From Desulfurivibrio sp044068515 (GTDB lineage Bacteria > Desulfobacterota > Desulfobulbia > Desulfobulbales > Desulfurivibrionaceae), in NCBI RefSeq assembly GCF_044068515.1, contig NZ_JBIPKI010000002.1:115649-179648 (forward strand): a DNA stretch of 64,000 bases. Direction: 5' to 3'. Positions 18,209 through 26,921 of this stretch are shown here, piece after piece. Both the position numbers and the translations under genes were made by a program. The number at the start of each line of letters is the position of its first letter. Position 1 is the first letter of the stretch. The notes under the pieces are model-generated. The model was not told the DNA's origin. It saw nothing but the letters and a program-made list of their open reading frames with translations, and made no database searches.

Positions 18209-18628
18209 TTAGCCGGAACTGATCGGCACACTGATCCGCCGCCGCTGCTTGGGCAGAATAATTACCAGAAAACCGTGGCGATGCTCGGTTTCGGCGGCGG
18301 CGACATCTATGGGCCGAGGCAGGGAAATTTGCTTTTCAAAGTAGCCCCGTTCAATTTCCAGCTGGTGGACCCGCCGCACCTGCGGAGGCAGTTGGTAGTT
18401 GCGTTCGCCGGAGATGGTCAGCCGAGTTTCTTCGGCCACCACCTGAATGGCGGCAGGATCAACCCCGGCCAATTCCATGTAAACCACGAAAGCCTGCTCG
18501 GTCTCATAGATATCGGTGGGGACCGACCAGGATTCGCAGGCAAAAGGGCTCAAGCCGTGCCGCCCCAGATTCCGGGCCATCCGGGCCAGGCCTTGCTCGA
18601 GCAGGGCGCGTTTTTTCCACTCGTCCAT
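18209..18628 (-). CDS. Hsp20/alpha-crystallin family small heat-shock protein
   Basis: ATP-independent holdase that keeps unfolded proteins soluble. The alpha-crystallin domain spans about residues 35-130: VPTDIYETEQAFVVYMELAG, LTISGERNYQ and the closing GFLVIILPKQ. The C-terminal ISVPI is the I-x-I/V-type tail motif used in oligomer assembly. ATG 18628 follows AAGGAGTGATTGGACG. 139 aa. It lies between a DJ-1 family gene and lon on the same strand, forming a proteostasis cluster. I saw no convincing sigma32-type promoter. A small dyad (TTCCGC-CAA-GCGGAA, 18141-18155) lies between it and lon. Confidence 0.92.
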   Translation of the reverse strand: MDEWKKRALLEQGLARMARNLGRHGLSPFACESWSVPTDIYETEQAFVVYMELAGVDPAAIQVVAEETRLTISGERNYQLPPQVRRVHQLEIERGYFEKQISLPRPIDVAAAETEHRHGFLVIILPKQRRRISVPISSG

Positions 18629-18771
18629 CGTCCAATCACTCCTTGCGGCTCGGGTACCGGCAAGCGGCACCGCTCCTTTTTGATCATCTAGTATGCGAAC
18701 GCATCCGGCCGCTGTCAAGGCGTAACCCGGACCAATTTTCGGCGTTCTTCCCCGACCATCGGCCAAAACGT

Positions 18772-19290
18772 TCAGGCCAGGGCGGCGATGATCGCCTTGA
18801 GGAAAGCGGGCAGATCGTCCGGGGTGCGGCTGGTAATGATTTTGCCGTCAACCGCCACCTCGCGGTCGACACAGGCGGCCCCGGCATTGACCAGATCATC
18901 CTTGATGGCAAAAAACCCGGTGACCGTCCGGCCCTTGAGCACCCCGGCGGAGGCCAGCATCCAGCCGGCATGGCAGATCGCCGCGACCACCTTGTCCTGC
19001 CCGACCATCTCGCTGACCAGCCGGACCATGGTGGGATGGCGCCGCATGTGATCGGGGGCGTAACCGCCGGGGATAACCAGGGCGTCATAATCGGCGGGAT
19101 TGGCCTGGTCGGCGGCCAGATCGGACTTGGCCTTGATCCCTGCGGCCCCGGTATAGATTTTGTCCGCTCGGGGAGCGACCACCTGTACCTGGGCTCCTTC
19201 CTCCAGCAGGCGATAATAGGGGTACCAGAATTCCCGGTCGTTATAGAGTTCTTCCACCATGATCAGGATTTTCCTTTTTGCCAGAGTCAT
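18772..19290 (-). CDS. DJ-1/PfpI family protein
   Basis: Member of the DJ-1/PfpI/YhbO superfamily, whose members act as glyoxalase/deglycase-like or chaperone-like stress proteins; exact reaction uncertain. The nucleophile elbow VAAICHAGWMLASAGVLKG carries the conserved Cys followed by His (about residue 104), and ALVIPGGYAPDHMR supplies the acidic-loop region. Ends in LPAFLKAIIAAL as YhbO-like proteins do. ATG 19290 follows GGAGGAAGTG; the frame begins 6 codons earlier. 172 aa. First gene of the DJ-1, Hsp20, Lon run. Confidence 0.9.
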   Translation of the reverse strand: MTLAKRKILIMVEELYNDREFWYPYYRLLEEGAQVQVVAPRADKIYTGAAGIKAKSDLAADQANPADYDALVIPGGYAPDHMRRHPTMVRLVSEMVGQDKVVAAICHAGWMLASAGVLKGRTVTGFFAIKDDLVNAGAACVDREVAVDGKIITSRTPDDLPAFLKAIIAALA

Positions 19291-19501
19291 CACTTCCTCC
19301 TTTTTCATTTAATGAGGGTTGATCATTGCTCCCGGGCCCGGGCCGGCCTTGGGCTCGGACCAGGGTCGACACCAAGGGCGGAAAGCGCTTCCCCGGCCGG
19401 CAAAAGCGGCCGGCGGGGCGTTCGGGGGTTGCCCTCGATCGGCAAGATCACTATAATCCAGGGCTCCAATCCGATCAGCCTTTTCTTGGATCTTACCACC
19501 G

Positions 19502-20914
19502 ATGAAAGATAGTCGCCAAGCCGCATCCGAAAATGAGCCCCTGCTCCAGGCAGCCCTGCAGGCCCACCAGGCCGGAGATTTTCCCCGCGCCGAAGCTCTC
19601 TACCAGGATATTCTGCGGGTCTGCCCCGACCACCTGGATGCCCGCATTTCCCTGTGCCTGCTTTACCAGAGCGCCGGCGACCGGGACCGGGGCCGCCGCT
19701 GTTTCGAGGAAACCCGGCAACTGGCCCCGCCGGATCCCGATCTCCATGTCCAATTGGGCGCCATCTGCCACCACCAGGGTGAGCCGGAACTGGCGATGAG
19801 TTTCTACCGCCAGGCCCTGTCCGCGGACCCCTCCCACCACCAGGCCTGGTACAACCTGGGCACCATCAGCTTGCACCAGGGTGAGTTGGCGGCTGCGGTG
19901 GAGGCCTATGAACGGGCCCTGGCGATCGCCCCCGAGGACGTGGATACCCTTTACAACCTGGCCCTGACCCTGACCGGCCTGGAAAAATTCGCCGCCGCCG
20001 CCCATTTCTACCACCGGGCCCTGGCCGTCGCTCCCGCCGACCGCGACGTACTTTACAACCTGGGCGTGCTATACCGCAAAATGAGCCGCTACGCCGAAGC
20101 CCTGCGCTGTTTTCAGCAGGTGGTGGAGCTTGATCCCGATTATGCCCCGGCCCACGGCCACCTGGGGGTCATGCTGGTGGAGCTGGAGGAGAAGAAGCTG
20201 GCGATTGCCTGTTTTGAGAAACTGGTGGCCCTGGATCACCAGGCGGAATCGGCCCGCCACATGCTGGCGGCCTTGCGCGACCAGACCCCCCCGGCCCCGC
20301 CCCGGGCATATATTGCCGGGCTTTTCGACAGCTATGCCGGCAAGTTTGAAAGCGAGCTGATGGAAGAGCTTGGTTATCGGGCGCCCTTTCTGCTGGCCGA
20401 GCTACTGCGGGAAACAACCGGTGACGCCATGCACCAGCGGTTGCTGGACCTGGGCTGCGGCACCGGCCTGGCCGGCGAGGCTTTTCTCTCCTGCGCGGCC
20501 AGCCTGACCGGGGTCGATCTATCCGCCGCCATGCTGGAAAAGGCCCGGGGCAAAAAGATCTACGATGCCCTCCACTGCCAGGATCTGCTGGATTTCTGCC
20601 GCACCTCGCCAACCCGCTACGACCTGGCTGTGGCCGCCGATGTCCTCAACTACCTGGGCGACCTGGAGCCCTTTTTCCAGGCCCTGCCCAACTGCCTGCA
20701 AGCCGGCGGCCTGCTGCTCTTTTCCATCGAAGAAGGCGCCGAGAAGGGCTTCAGCCTGCAGGTGTCCGGCCGTTACGCCCACGCCCCGCAATACGTTCGC
20801 GCCCTGGCTGCCCGCTCCAACTTTCGCCTGATCAGCGAGCGCCGCACCGGCCTGCGCCGGGAGCGCGACCGCTGGCTTGCCGGCCGGCTCTATCTGTTGC
20901 AGCTGGCCGATTAA
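19502..20914 (+). CDS. TPR-repeat protein fused to a SAM-dependent methyltransferase
   Basis: The first ~260 residues are about six tetratricopeptide repeats (for example AWYNLGTISLHQGELAAAVE and VLYNLGVLYRKMSRYAEALR). A linker leads to a class I methyltransferase with motif I RLLDLGCGTGLAGEAF near residue 320, LTGVDLSAAMLEKARGKKIY, and DLAVAADVLNYLGDLEPFF. 470 aa. The architecture is known from predicted methyltransferases of many Proteobacteria; the substrate is unknown, and the TPR arm probably recruits a protein partner. No signal peptide. Convergent with the rnk-like gene. Confidence 0.88.
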   Translation: MKDSRQAASENEPLLQAALQAHQAGDFPRAEALYQDILRVCPDHLDARISLCLLYQSAGDRDRGRRCFEETRQLAPPDPDLHVQLGAICHHQGEPELAMSFYRQALSADPSHHQAWYNLGTISLHQGELAAAVEAYERALAIAPEDVDTLYNLALTLTGLEKFAAAAHFYHRALAVAPADRDVLYNLGVLYRKMSRYAEALRCFQQVVELDPDYAPAHGHLGVMLVELEEKKLAIACFEKLVALDHQAESARHMLAALRDQTPPAPPRAYIAGLFDSYAGKFESELMEELGYRAPFLLAELLRETTGDAMHQRLLDLGCGTGLAGEAFLSCAASLTGVDLSAAMLEKARGKKIYDALHCQDLLDFCRTSPTRYDLAVAADVLNYLGDLEPFFQALPNCLQAGGLLLFSIEEGAEKGFSLQVSGRYAHAPQYVRALAARSNFRLISERRTGLRRERDRWLAGRLYLLQLAD

Positions 20915-20984
20915 GCCTGCCGCGCCCACCGGCCGGCGGGCCCGCGCGGTCAGCACCAGGGCAAACCCGACCGCGGCGGTTTAT

Positions 20985-21398
20985 TCAGCGATGATACTCG
21001 CCGGCGCGTTCAGGCTGATAAATGACCTCTTCGATCCGGACTCGCAAGACCCCGCCGCCCGGCTTGGGCCACTCGATTTCGTCGCCCTGAGAAAGCCCCA
21101 GCAGGGCGCTGCCGACCGGGGCCAGGATGGAAATGTTGCCGCCCTTGGCGTCTACGTCCTGGGGGTATACCAGGGTCAGCGAAAATTCCTCGGCCGAGGA
21201 TGCAACTTTAAACCTGACGGTGGAATTCATGGTCACGACGGTGGGCGGGATATCCCGGGGCTCCACCACTTCCGCCCGATCCAGTTCGGCTTCCAGATCA
21301 TCCTTGCCGGGAAAGGCGTTGCGGGGAAGGGATTCCAGCAGCCGATCCAGTCTTTCCGCGTCCAGCGAAGAAATCACAATTTTAGGCTTGGCCTTCAT
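20985..21398 (-). CDS. rnk: Rnk-type nucleoside diphosphate kinase regulator (GreA/GreB family)
   Basis: Rnk-like proteins bind RNA polymerase through a GreA/GreB-type C-terminal domain but lack the long coiled coil. The N-terminus reads KIVISSLDAERLDRLLESLP and the C-terminal domain shows VTMNSTVRFKV, SLTLVYPQDVDAKGGNISIL and PVGSALLGLSQGDEIEWP, the standard order. ATG 21398 follows GGAG at about 10 nt; the open frame runs 21 codons further. 137 aa, normal for Rnk. It follows the HNH gene on the same strand after 145 bp. Confidence 0.9.
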   Translation of the reverse strand: MKAKPKIVISSLDAERLDRLLESLPRNAFPGKDDLEAELDRAEVVEPRDIPPTVVTMNSTVRFKVASSAEEFSLTLVYPQDVDAKGGNISILAPVGSALLGLSQGDEIEWPKPGGGVLRVRIEEVIYQPERAGEYHR

Positions 21399-21543
21399 CT
21401 TTATGCACTCCATTCTGTCTTGAATTTCGATAATTAAGCTTCTCTCCCGGCTTGAAAACAAAAAGGGAGAGTGTTTGCCACTATCCGTTACGGCTTTCCG
21501 CCCGGCCCGGACGGAAGTTTATGGGTGCCGGGGGATTACGGCT

Positions 21544-21921
21544 CTATTTTTTCTTGTTCTTGAGTAGCTCGCCCAGGGCGGCAAAGGGACTGGAGCCGGC
21601 AATCCTGGTCGGTTTTTCCCCCGGACGCAGGGTGCCATAGGCGTCGGCGACGCTCTGGCGGTCATGCTCATTGTCATGGCAGTAGACGCACAACAGCTCC
21701 CAGTTGCTGCCGTCGGGCGGGTTGTTCTCGTGGTTGTGGTCCTTGTGATGGACCGTAAGCTCGCGCAAATTCTTGCCGCTGAACTCGCGGCCGCAGGCGC
21801 CGCAGATCCAGGGAAAGAGCTTGAGGGCCTGCTCCCGGTAGGTCCGGGCCCGCATTTCAAGCTCGCGCTGGGCCGCGGCCCGCATCTGCTTCGCAACCTC
21901 TGGTTTGGGCGGTTTTTGCAT
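21544..21921 (-). CDS. YajD-like HNH nuclease
   Basis: Small HNH endonuclease-like protein. Zinc and catalytic residues are evident: ICGACGREF, then LTVHHKDHNHENNPPDG (the HH of the HNH core) and LLCVYCHDNEHD. Lys-rich C-terminal tail. About 125 aa from ATG 21921 (MQKPPKPEV), where GGAG is 12 nt away; a longer start at 21984 (MKLPRRRG) is possible. YajD has no established biological role. It is divergent from the AmpG-like permease. Confidence 0.85.
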   Translation of the reverse strand: MQKPPKPEVAKQMRAAAQRELEMRARTYREQALKLFPWICGACGREFSGKNLRELTVHHKDHNHENNPPDGSNWELLCVYCHDNEHDRQSVADAYGTLRPGEKPTRIAGSSPFAALGELLKNKKK

Positions 21922-22240
21922 CGGTGGCGCTTCTCCGGCATTAAAAGATCCCGTGACGATTCCCCTGCGGCGGGGCAGCTTCATGGCCCGGCCTCCAGCA
22001 AGATCGCCGCTTGGCAATTCAGTCGATTAAGCCTATCTTGAAACAGCACGATAAACAAGCCGGGAGATCGGGGCCGGGTGATTTTTTCCGCCCCCGCCCG
22101 GCTCCCGCCCAGGCCGGATGAGATCAGCGGAGTTTTCGGTTCTCCGTCCCCTGCCCGGGAGAAGCTCGCCGAGCCAGCACCAAAAAAAATCAGCAGATTG
22201 ATGATCCCGATCAACGGGATGAAGGATCGAGGGGCCGTTC
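21922..22240. other. Divergent intergenic region
   Basis: 319 bp between the HNH nuclease and AmpG-like starts, no gene seen. It contains the dyad ATCCCG-ATCAA-CGGGAT (22204-22220) just upstream of the AmpG ribosome-binding site (GAGGGG). Both promoters should lie here, but I cannot assign hexamers with confidence. Confidence 0.4.
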
Positions 22241-23611
22241 ATGCAGCAGCAAACCACGGCGCGCCGGGATTGGCGCACTGCCTTGTCTGTTTACCGCCAC
22301 CCCCGGGTTATCGGGATGCTTTTCCTGGGTTTTTCGGCGGGCCTGCCCCTGTTGCTGGTGGGCGGCACCTTTACGGCCTGGCTGCGCGATCTGGGGGTGG
22401 AACTGGCGGCGATCGGCTTTCTGAGCTGGGTGGGCATGGCCCACAGCATCAAGATTTTCTGGGCGCCGGTGGTGGACCGCCTGCCGTTGCCCCTGCTGAC
22501 CCGCTGGTTCGGGCGCCGCCGGGCCTGGATGCTGCTGGCCCAGGCGGTCATTGCCCTGGGCCTGACCGGAATCGCCATGACCGATCCCACCACCCACCTC
22601 TGGCTGGTGGCCCTGTGGGCGGTCCTAACCGCCTTTGGTTCCGCCACCCAGGACATTGCCATTGACGCCTACCGCATCGAGGCGGTGACCCGGGATCGCC
22701 AGGGGGCCATGGCCGCTTCCTATATCTTTGGTTACCGGGTGGCCCTGCTGGCGGCGGGGGCCGGGGCCCTGCACCTGGCGGCTCTGGGTGACTGGAACCT
22801 GGCCTACGGGGCCATGGCGGCCCTGATGGCCGTGGGGATCCTCACCACCCTGATTGTCCGGGAACCCGAGGTGGCTCTGGATCTCGGCACCCATAGAATG
22901 GAGCAACGGGTGGTGGATTATCTCGACGGCACCATCCATCGCGGTTGGCGGCGCGCCGCCACGGCCTGGTTTATCGGCGCGGTGGTCTGCCCCTTTGCTG
23001 ATTTCTGGCAGCGTTTCGGCAAGATGGCCCTGGTTATCCTGCTCTTCGTTTCCACCTTTCGGATCGCCGACATCTTCATGGGGGTGATGGCCAATCCCTT
23101 TTACCTGGACCTGGGTTTTGCCAAGACCGAAATTGCCAACGTGGCCGCCGGCTTCGGCCTGGCCATGACCCTGACCGGCGCGGCCCTGGGGGGGTTGCTG
23201 GTCATGCGCTTCGGCATCATGCGGATGCTCATCTGCACGGCCCTGCTGGCTCCCCTGACCAACCTCACCTTTTCCTGGCTGGCCACCCTGGGACCGGAAA
23301 TATACGGTCTGGTACTGGCCATCATGGCCGACAATATCAGCGGCGGCCTGGCCATTTCGGTGTTCATCGCCTACCTCTCCAGCCTTACCAACAGCGCCTA
23401 TACCGCCACCCAGTACGCCCTCTTCAGTTCGGTGATGACCCTGTCCGGGCAATTTCTGGCCGGCTTCACCGGGGTGCTGGTCGAATTTATCGGCTGGTTC
23501 TGGTTTTTCATCTCCTCGGCCCTGATCGGCTTGCCGGCCATCCTGCTGGCGCTCGTGATCGCCCGCTGGGCCAACCCCGACAAGCTGGAGCAGCCGGGCC
23601 GGCCGGCCTGA
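22241..23611 (+). CDS. AmpG-like MFS permease
   Basis: Twelve-helix major facilitator of the AmpG family, which imports anhydro-muropeptides for cell-wall recycling. Family marks: FLGFSAGLPLLLVGGTFTAW at the first helix, KIFWAPVVDRLPLP in the loop after helix 2, RRAWMLLAQ, and FGSATQDIAIDAYRIE around residue 140. 456 aa. ATG 22241 follows GAGGGGCC. No recycling amidase or beta-lactamase gene lies nearby, so the substrate is inferred from family only. Confidence 0.88.
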   Translation: MQQQTTARRDWRTALSVYRHPRVIGMLFLGFSAGLPLLLVGGTFTAWLRDLGVELAAIGFLSWVGMAHSIKIFWAPVVDRLPLPLLTRWFGRRRAWMLLAQAVIALGLTGIAMTDPTTHLWLVALWAVLTAFGSATQDIAIDAYRIEAVTRDRQGAMAASYIFGYRVALLAAGAGALHLAALGDWNLAYGAMAALMAVGILTTLIVREPEVALDLGTHRMEQRVVDYLDGTIHRGWRRAATAWFIGAVVCPFADFWQRFGKMALVILLFVSTFRIADIFMGVMANPFYLDLGFAKTEIANVAAGFGLAMTLTGAALGGLLVMRFGIMRMLICTALLAPLTNLTFSWLATLGPEIYGLVLAIMADNISGGLAISVFIAYLSSLTNSAYTATQYALFSSVMTLSGQFLAGFTGVLVEFIGWFWFFISSALIGLPAILLALVIARWANPDKLEQPGRPA

Positions 23612-23806
23612 ACTCCCGGCCCGGACCAAAGACCCGGATTGGAAGCATGACTGCCGCAACATGCGGCAGGTTCAGCCAAGCCCGGCCGTTCTGCGAAAAA
23701 AAACAAAAAACAGTTTACGAACGACCAGAAATCGCATAACGAAAAGCACGTCCCACTCCGTGGGCCGAACAAACCTTCCTTTACCCTTGACCAAAAGGAG
23801 CCTGCC

Positions 23807-25201
23807 GTGACCAATACCTTCGTGCTGGTTTATCTGCTTGTCGTTTTACTCATCGGCCTGATCGCCGGCCGGGGCATCAGAAACCTTTCCCAATACGCGG
23901 TGGCCGGCAAATCCTTCGGCTCGATGGTCATATTTGCCACCCTGTCCGCTTCCTTTATCGGCGGCGGCTTTTCCATGGGCAACGCGGAGAAGGTCTTCCT
24001 GTTCGGGATTGCCAATATCGTGGCCCTGTGGGGCTTCAGCCTGAAGGAGGTACTGGTGGCCGGGTTCATCGCGCCCAGAATCGGCAAGTATCCCCGGGCC
24101 ATCTCGGTGGGCGATATCATGGAGTTTCATTACGGCACGGTGGCCAAGGTCTTTGCCGGGGTTTTTGGTTTTATCCTCTGCGCCGGGATCCTGGGCGCCC
24201 AGATCGGCGCCATTGGCTACATTGCCAACCTGTTCCTGGGCATCGACCGCTTCTGGGGGATTCTAATCGGTTGCGGCATCGTCATTACCTACGCCACGGT
24301 GGGCGGAATGCGGGCCGTGGTCTGGACCGATATCGTCCAGTTCGTCATTCTGGCCATTGGCATTCCTCTTACCCTCTATTTCGGCATTAAGAGTGCCGGC
24401 GGCCTGGATCAGGTCCTCAGCACCGTCCCGGCCGGCCATCTGAGCCTGCCTTCCGAACCCCTGGCCCTGGTGGCCCTGGCCTCTCTTTTTCTGACCTTTC
24501 TCTTCGGGGAAACCCTGGTGCCGCCCTATCTCCAGCGCCTGCTGATCGGCCGCAGCACCGGCCATGTGGTCCGCGGCACCCTCTACAGCGGCCTTTTTTC
24601 GTTTCCTTTCTTCGCCGTCACCGGCTTGATCGGCCTGGTGGCCCTGGCGCTCAATCCGGAGATCAATCCCAACCTGGCCATGCCCTACGTGATCCAGCAA
24701 GCGCTGCCGCCGCTGCTGCAGGGCCTGGTGGTGGCCGCGGTGGTCGCCATCATCATGTCTTCGGCCGATTCCTTTCTTAACGCCGCCGCCATCTGTTTCA
24801 GCAACGATATCGTCAAGCCCCTGCTGAAAACCCCGCTCAGCAATTCCCGGGAAGTTGCCATGGCCCGGACGGTGACCCTGGCGGTCGGCATCATGGCCGT
24901 GATTTTTGCCCTCTCCATCGAGAGCGTTCTCGATATCCTGATCTATTCCTACAATTTCTGGGCTCCCATCATTCTGGTGCCATTGGTTATGGGGATCCTG
25001 GGTGCTCGGGCCAGCCGAATCCGCTTCCTTTACGGGGCCGGGGCGGGCATTCTGATGGTGCTGGTCTGGAGTTACGGCCTGGATCGGCCCTGGGGAATCG
25101 ACGGTCTGGTGATGGGCGTTCTGGCCAACCTGGTGGTCTTTAACCTGGTGGACCGCAACGGCGGCAGCCGCGCCGATCAGGGCCCGGGAGCCTCAGCGTA
25201 A
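23807..25201 (+). CDS. Sodium:solute symporter family protein
   Basis: SSS-family transporter with about 12-13 hydrophobic segments. NLSQYAVAGKSFGSMVIFAT and SASFIGGGFSMGNAEK match the start of the family, and VGGMRAVVWTDIVQFVILA and IMSSADSFLNAAAICFSNDI match the Na-binding helices. It starts at GTG 23807 with AAGGAG 6 nt upstream. 464 aa. Substrate unknown (the family moves sugars, amino acids, organic acids). Its last 25 bp overlap the last 25 bp of the convergent radical SAM maturase gene. Confidence 0.9.
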   Translation: MTNTFVLVYLLVVLLIGLIAGRGIRNLSQYAVAGKSFGSMVIFATLSASFIGGGFSMGNAEKVFLFGIANIVALWGFSLKEVLVAGFIAPRIGKYPRAISVGDIMEFHYGTVAKVFAGVFGFILCAGILGAQIGAIGYIANLFLGIDRFWGILIGCGIVITYATVGGMRAVVWTDIVQFVILAIGIPLTLYFGIKSAGGLDQVLSTVPAGHLSLPSEPLALVALASLFLTFLFGETLVPPYLQRLLIGRSTGHVVRGTLYSGLFSFPFFAVTGLIGLVALALNPEINPNLAMPYVIQQALPPLLQGLVVAAVVAIIMSSADSFLNAAAICFSNDIVKPLLKTPLSNSREVAMARTVTLAVGIMAVIFALSIESVLDILIYSYNFWAPIILVPLVMGILGARASRIRFLYGAGAGILMVLVWSYGLDRPWGIDGLVMGVLANLVVFNLVDRNGGSRADQGPGASA

Positions 25202-26784
25202 AAGCAGTAGGGGTCGCGGTCCTTGGCGGGATCTAGGCCCAGGCTGTAGATCACCGCCTGGCAGCCGCCGCAGGCCGGCAAAAGCCGGCAATCCCGGCAG
25301 GCGGCGCTGCCGGCCCGGTAGCGCTGACCGGCCGGGGAATCGTAGGCCCCGGCCAGGCCTTCCCGGTAGATATTGCCCAGGTAGGAGGGAAACTTGCGGC
25401 AGGCATGGACCTCGCCGTCCGAAAGCAGGGTGGCAAAATTGAAGCCCGCCCCGCAACCGAAGCCGGTGCAGCCGCCAAAGGGCTTGCTCCCTTCTTCAGC
25501 CCGGATGATATTGATCAGGTTGTCCTTAAGCCCCAGCACCGGGTTGTTGTCCGTCTCCCGCAGGTACTCCCGCAGAAAAGCCTGGTAGTCCGCCGGCGAG
25601 GGCATCAGCAGCTGAGCCCCCTCCCCCACCGCCGATAAGCGATTGAAGGTAAAGAGATCGGCCTGCCCGCGCAGGATCTCGCCCAGGGGCAGCACTTGGG
25701 CCAGGTTGTCCCGGGTCAGGGTCAGCATCACCTGGGAGGGAATCCCCAACTCCCGCAGCAGGGGCAAAAACGCCAGGACCCGGTCAAAGTAGCCGGCCTG
25801 GCGGACCAGGTCGTTGTGTTCCGGCAGCCCCTCCAGGCTGACCTGGTAAAAAGAAGGGGCCTGGATGGCGACCAGCTCCTCCAGCCGCTGCCGGGAGGTG
25901 GGGTTGCCCAGGATGCTCACCGGAAAACCCCGCCGGACGGTTTCCCGGTAGAGGTCGTCGAAATGGGGATAGAGCAGAGGATTGCCCCCGGTGAAGGTCA
26001 CCTTGCCCCGGACCTGGCGGGATTCGCAAAAGCTTTCGAGCTGGTCGAGAACCTGCAGGGCCTGGGCCAGGGAGAGGTCGGGCCGCGAGCTGCGGTCGTA
26101 GCAGTGCTTGCAGTTGAGGTCGCAGGCCTGAGTGATATGCCACTGGAGGGTAAAGACCCGGGGCTTTAAAAAGCGCGCGAAGGATTTTTCCCGGGCCGTG
26201 AATCTCGCCGGATCCCGGGCCAGCAAGGATTCGGGCGCCAGGACCAAGCCTTTGCCGCGGGCCTGGTCCACCACCCGATGGAGGCTGGCCACCGCCACCC
26301 CGTGCTTGAGGGCGGTGGGGCCGATGGGCAGTTCCTCGGCCGTGATTTTCAGGGCCAGCAGGATCTGGTCGCTGGCCGGCTGGGCCCGGACTTGCCCCCG
26401 GCGGGGATCAAACCAGACCAGGACCGTTTCCTCGCCCGCCAGTGGCGCAAAATCCCGGTCGCCGGCGGATTCGAGGGCCCTGGTCAAACCCTGCCAGTTA
26501 AAATGCAGGATCCGCAAGGAGGGGTTGAGAATCTTTTTGGTCACCCGGTCCGGCAGTTGCCCGCCCAACTCGCGGCCGGTCTCGATGGCAACCTCCAGGG
26601 CGGCCAACTCCTCCAGGTAGGGCGGCAGTTCCAGCTCGGCGGATCGGGCCCGGATAAGCGCGGGCAAACTTGCCCGTTGTTCCGCCGCGTTCGGCTCCTC
26701 AACCAATTGGGACCAGTCGGCCGGGGCCAGAATACGGTGACAGGCGGGAAAGATCTCCGCCAATGATCGAGGGGCATTGCTCAT
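25177..26784 (-). CDS. sbtM: SbtM-like radical SAM/SPASM peptide maturase (selenobiotic type)
   Basis: Predicted to modify the peptide encoded just upstream. An N-terminal region of ~200 residues (MSNAPRSLAEIFPACHRIL) may bind the peptide leader; the radical SAM cluster motif CDLNCKHC (C-x3-C-x2-C) lies near residue 220, with VTFTGGNPLLYPHFDDL after it. The C-terminal SPASM domain (about 435-530) is Cys-rich: GGCTGFGCGAGFNFA, VHACRKFPSYLGN, CRDCRLLPACGGC and DPYCFY, enough for two auxiliary 4Fe-4S clusters. This is the layout of PqqE/AnSME-type maturases. Its order and spacing after a Gly/Ser/Cys peptide with in-frame TGA codons point to the SbtM family; that assignment is from pattern memory, not a search. 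ATG 26784 lacks a strong ribosome-binding site, and a terminator precedes it. Confidence 0.82.
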   Translation of the reverse strand: MSNAPRSLAEIFPACHRILAPADWSQLVEEPNAAEQRASLPALIRARSAELELPPYLEELAALEVAIETGRELGGQLPDRVTKKILNPSLRILHFNWQGLTRALESAGDRDFAPLAGEETVLVWFDPRRGQVRAQPASDQILLALKITAEELPIGPTALKHGVAVASLHRVVDQARGKGLVLAPESLLARDPARFTAREKSFARFLKPRVFTLQWHITQACDLNCKHCYDRSSRPDLSLAQALQVLDQLESFCESRQVRGKVTFTGGNPLLYPHFDDLYRETVRRGFPVSILGNPTSRQRLEELVAIQAPSFYQVSLEGLPEHNDLVRQAGYFDRVLAFLPLLRELGIPSQVMLTLTRDNLAQVLPLGEILRGQADLFTFNRLSAVGEGAQLLMPSPADYQAFLREYLRETDNNPVLGLKDNLINIIRAEEGSKPFGGCTGFGCGAGFNFATLLSDGEVHACRKFPSYLGNIYREGLAGAYDSPAGQRYRAGSAACRDCRLLPACGGCQAVIYSLGLDPAKDRDPYCFYAEAPGP

Positions 26785-26810
26785 CGGGACTTGGCCGGCC
26801 TGGTTGATCG

Positions 26811-26851
26811 TTTAAAAAAAGGCGGCAGGAGGCCGGGCGGGCCCTCCTGCC
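26811..26851 (-). terminator. Intrinsic terminator between sbtA and sbtM
   Basis: On the minus strand GGCAGGAGG (26851-26843), a 10-nt loop and CCTCCTGCC (26832-26824) form a perfect 9-bp stem, followed by GCC and seven T (26820-26814). It lies 60 bp past the end of the peptide gene and 27 bp before the sbtM start, so most transcripts should stop after the peptide and only read-through, or a separate promoter, would express the maturase. Confidence 0.85.
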
Positions 26852-26881
26852 AGGTTGGGCAAAGCAAGGAATCGGTCATCT

Positions 26882-26901
26882 GGAGACGCAACCTGCGTCC
26901 C
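26882..26901 (-). promoter_or_regulatory. Candidate bacterial SECIS hairpin
   Basis: The minus strand reads GGGACGCA-GGT-TGCGTCTC: an 8-bp stem (one G-U) closed by a GGU loop. The loop starts 19 nt after the second in-frame TGA (26915-26913) and 37 nt after the first. Bacterial SECIS elements place a loop with exposed GU at a similar distance from the UGA codon (18 nt in E. coli fdhF, from memory). Shape and spacing fit; there is no experimental support. Confidence 0.6.
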
Positions 26902-26903
26902 GG

Positions 26904-26921
26904 GGCAGCTTATCAGCTGCC
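26904..26921 (-). other. Hairpin with the second UGA and the UAA stop in its loop
   Basis: GGCAGC (minus, 26921-26916) and GCTGCC (26909-26904) pair perfectly over 6 bp, and the six-base loop between them is exactly TGATAA, the second candidate selenocysteine codon followed by the true stop. It could stack on the SECIS-like hairpin just downstream or act for the first TGA, 9 nt upstream of its stem. Confidence 0.5.
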
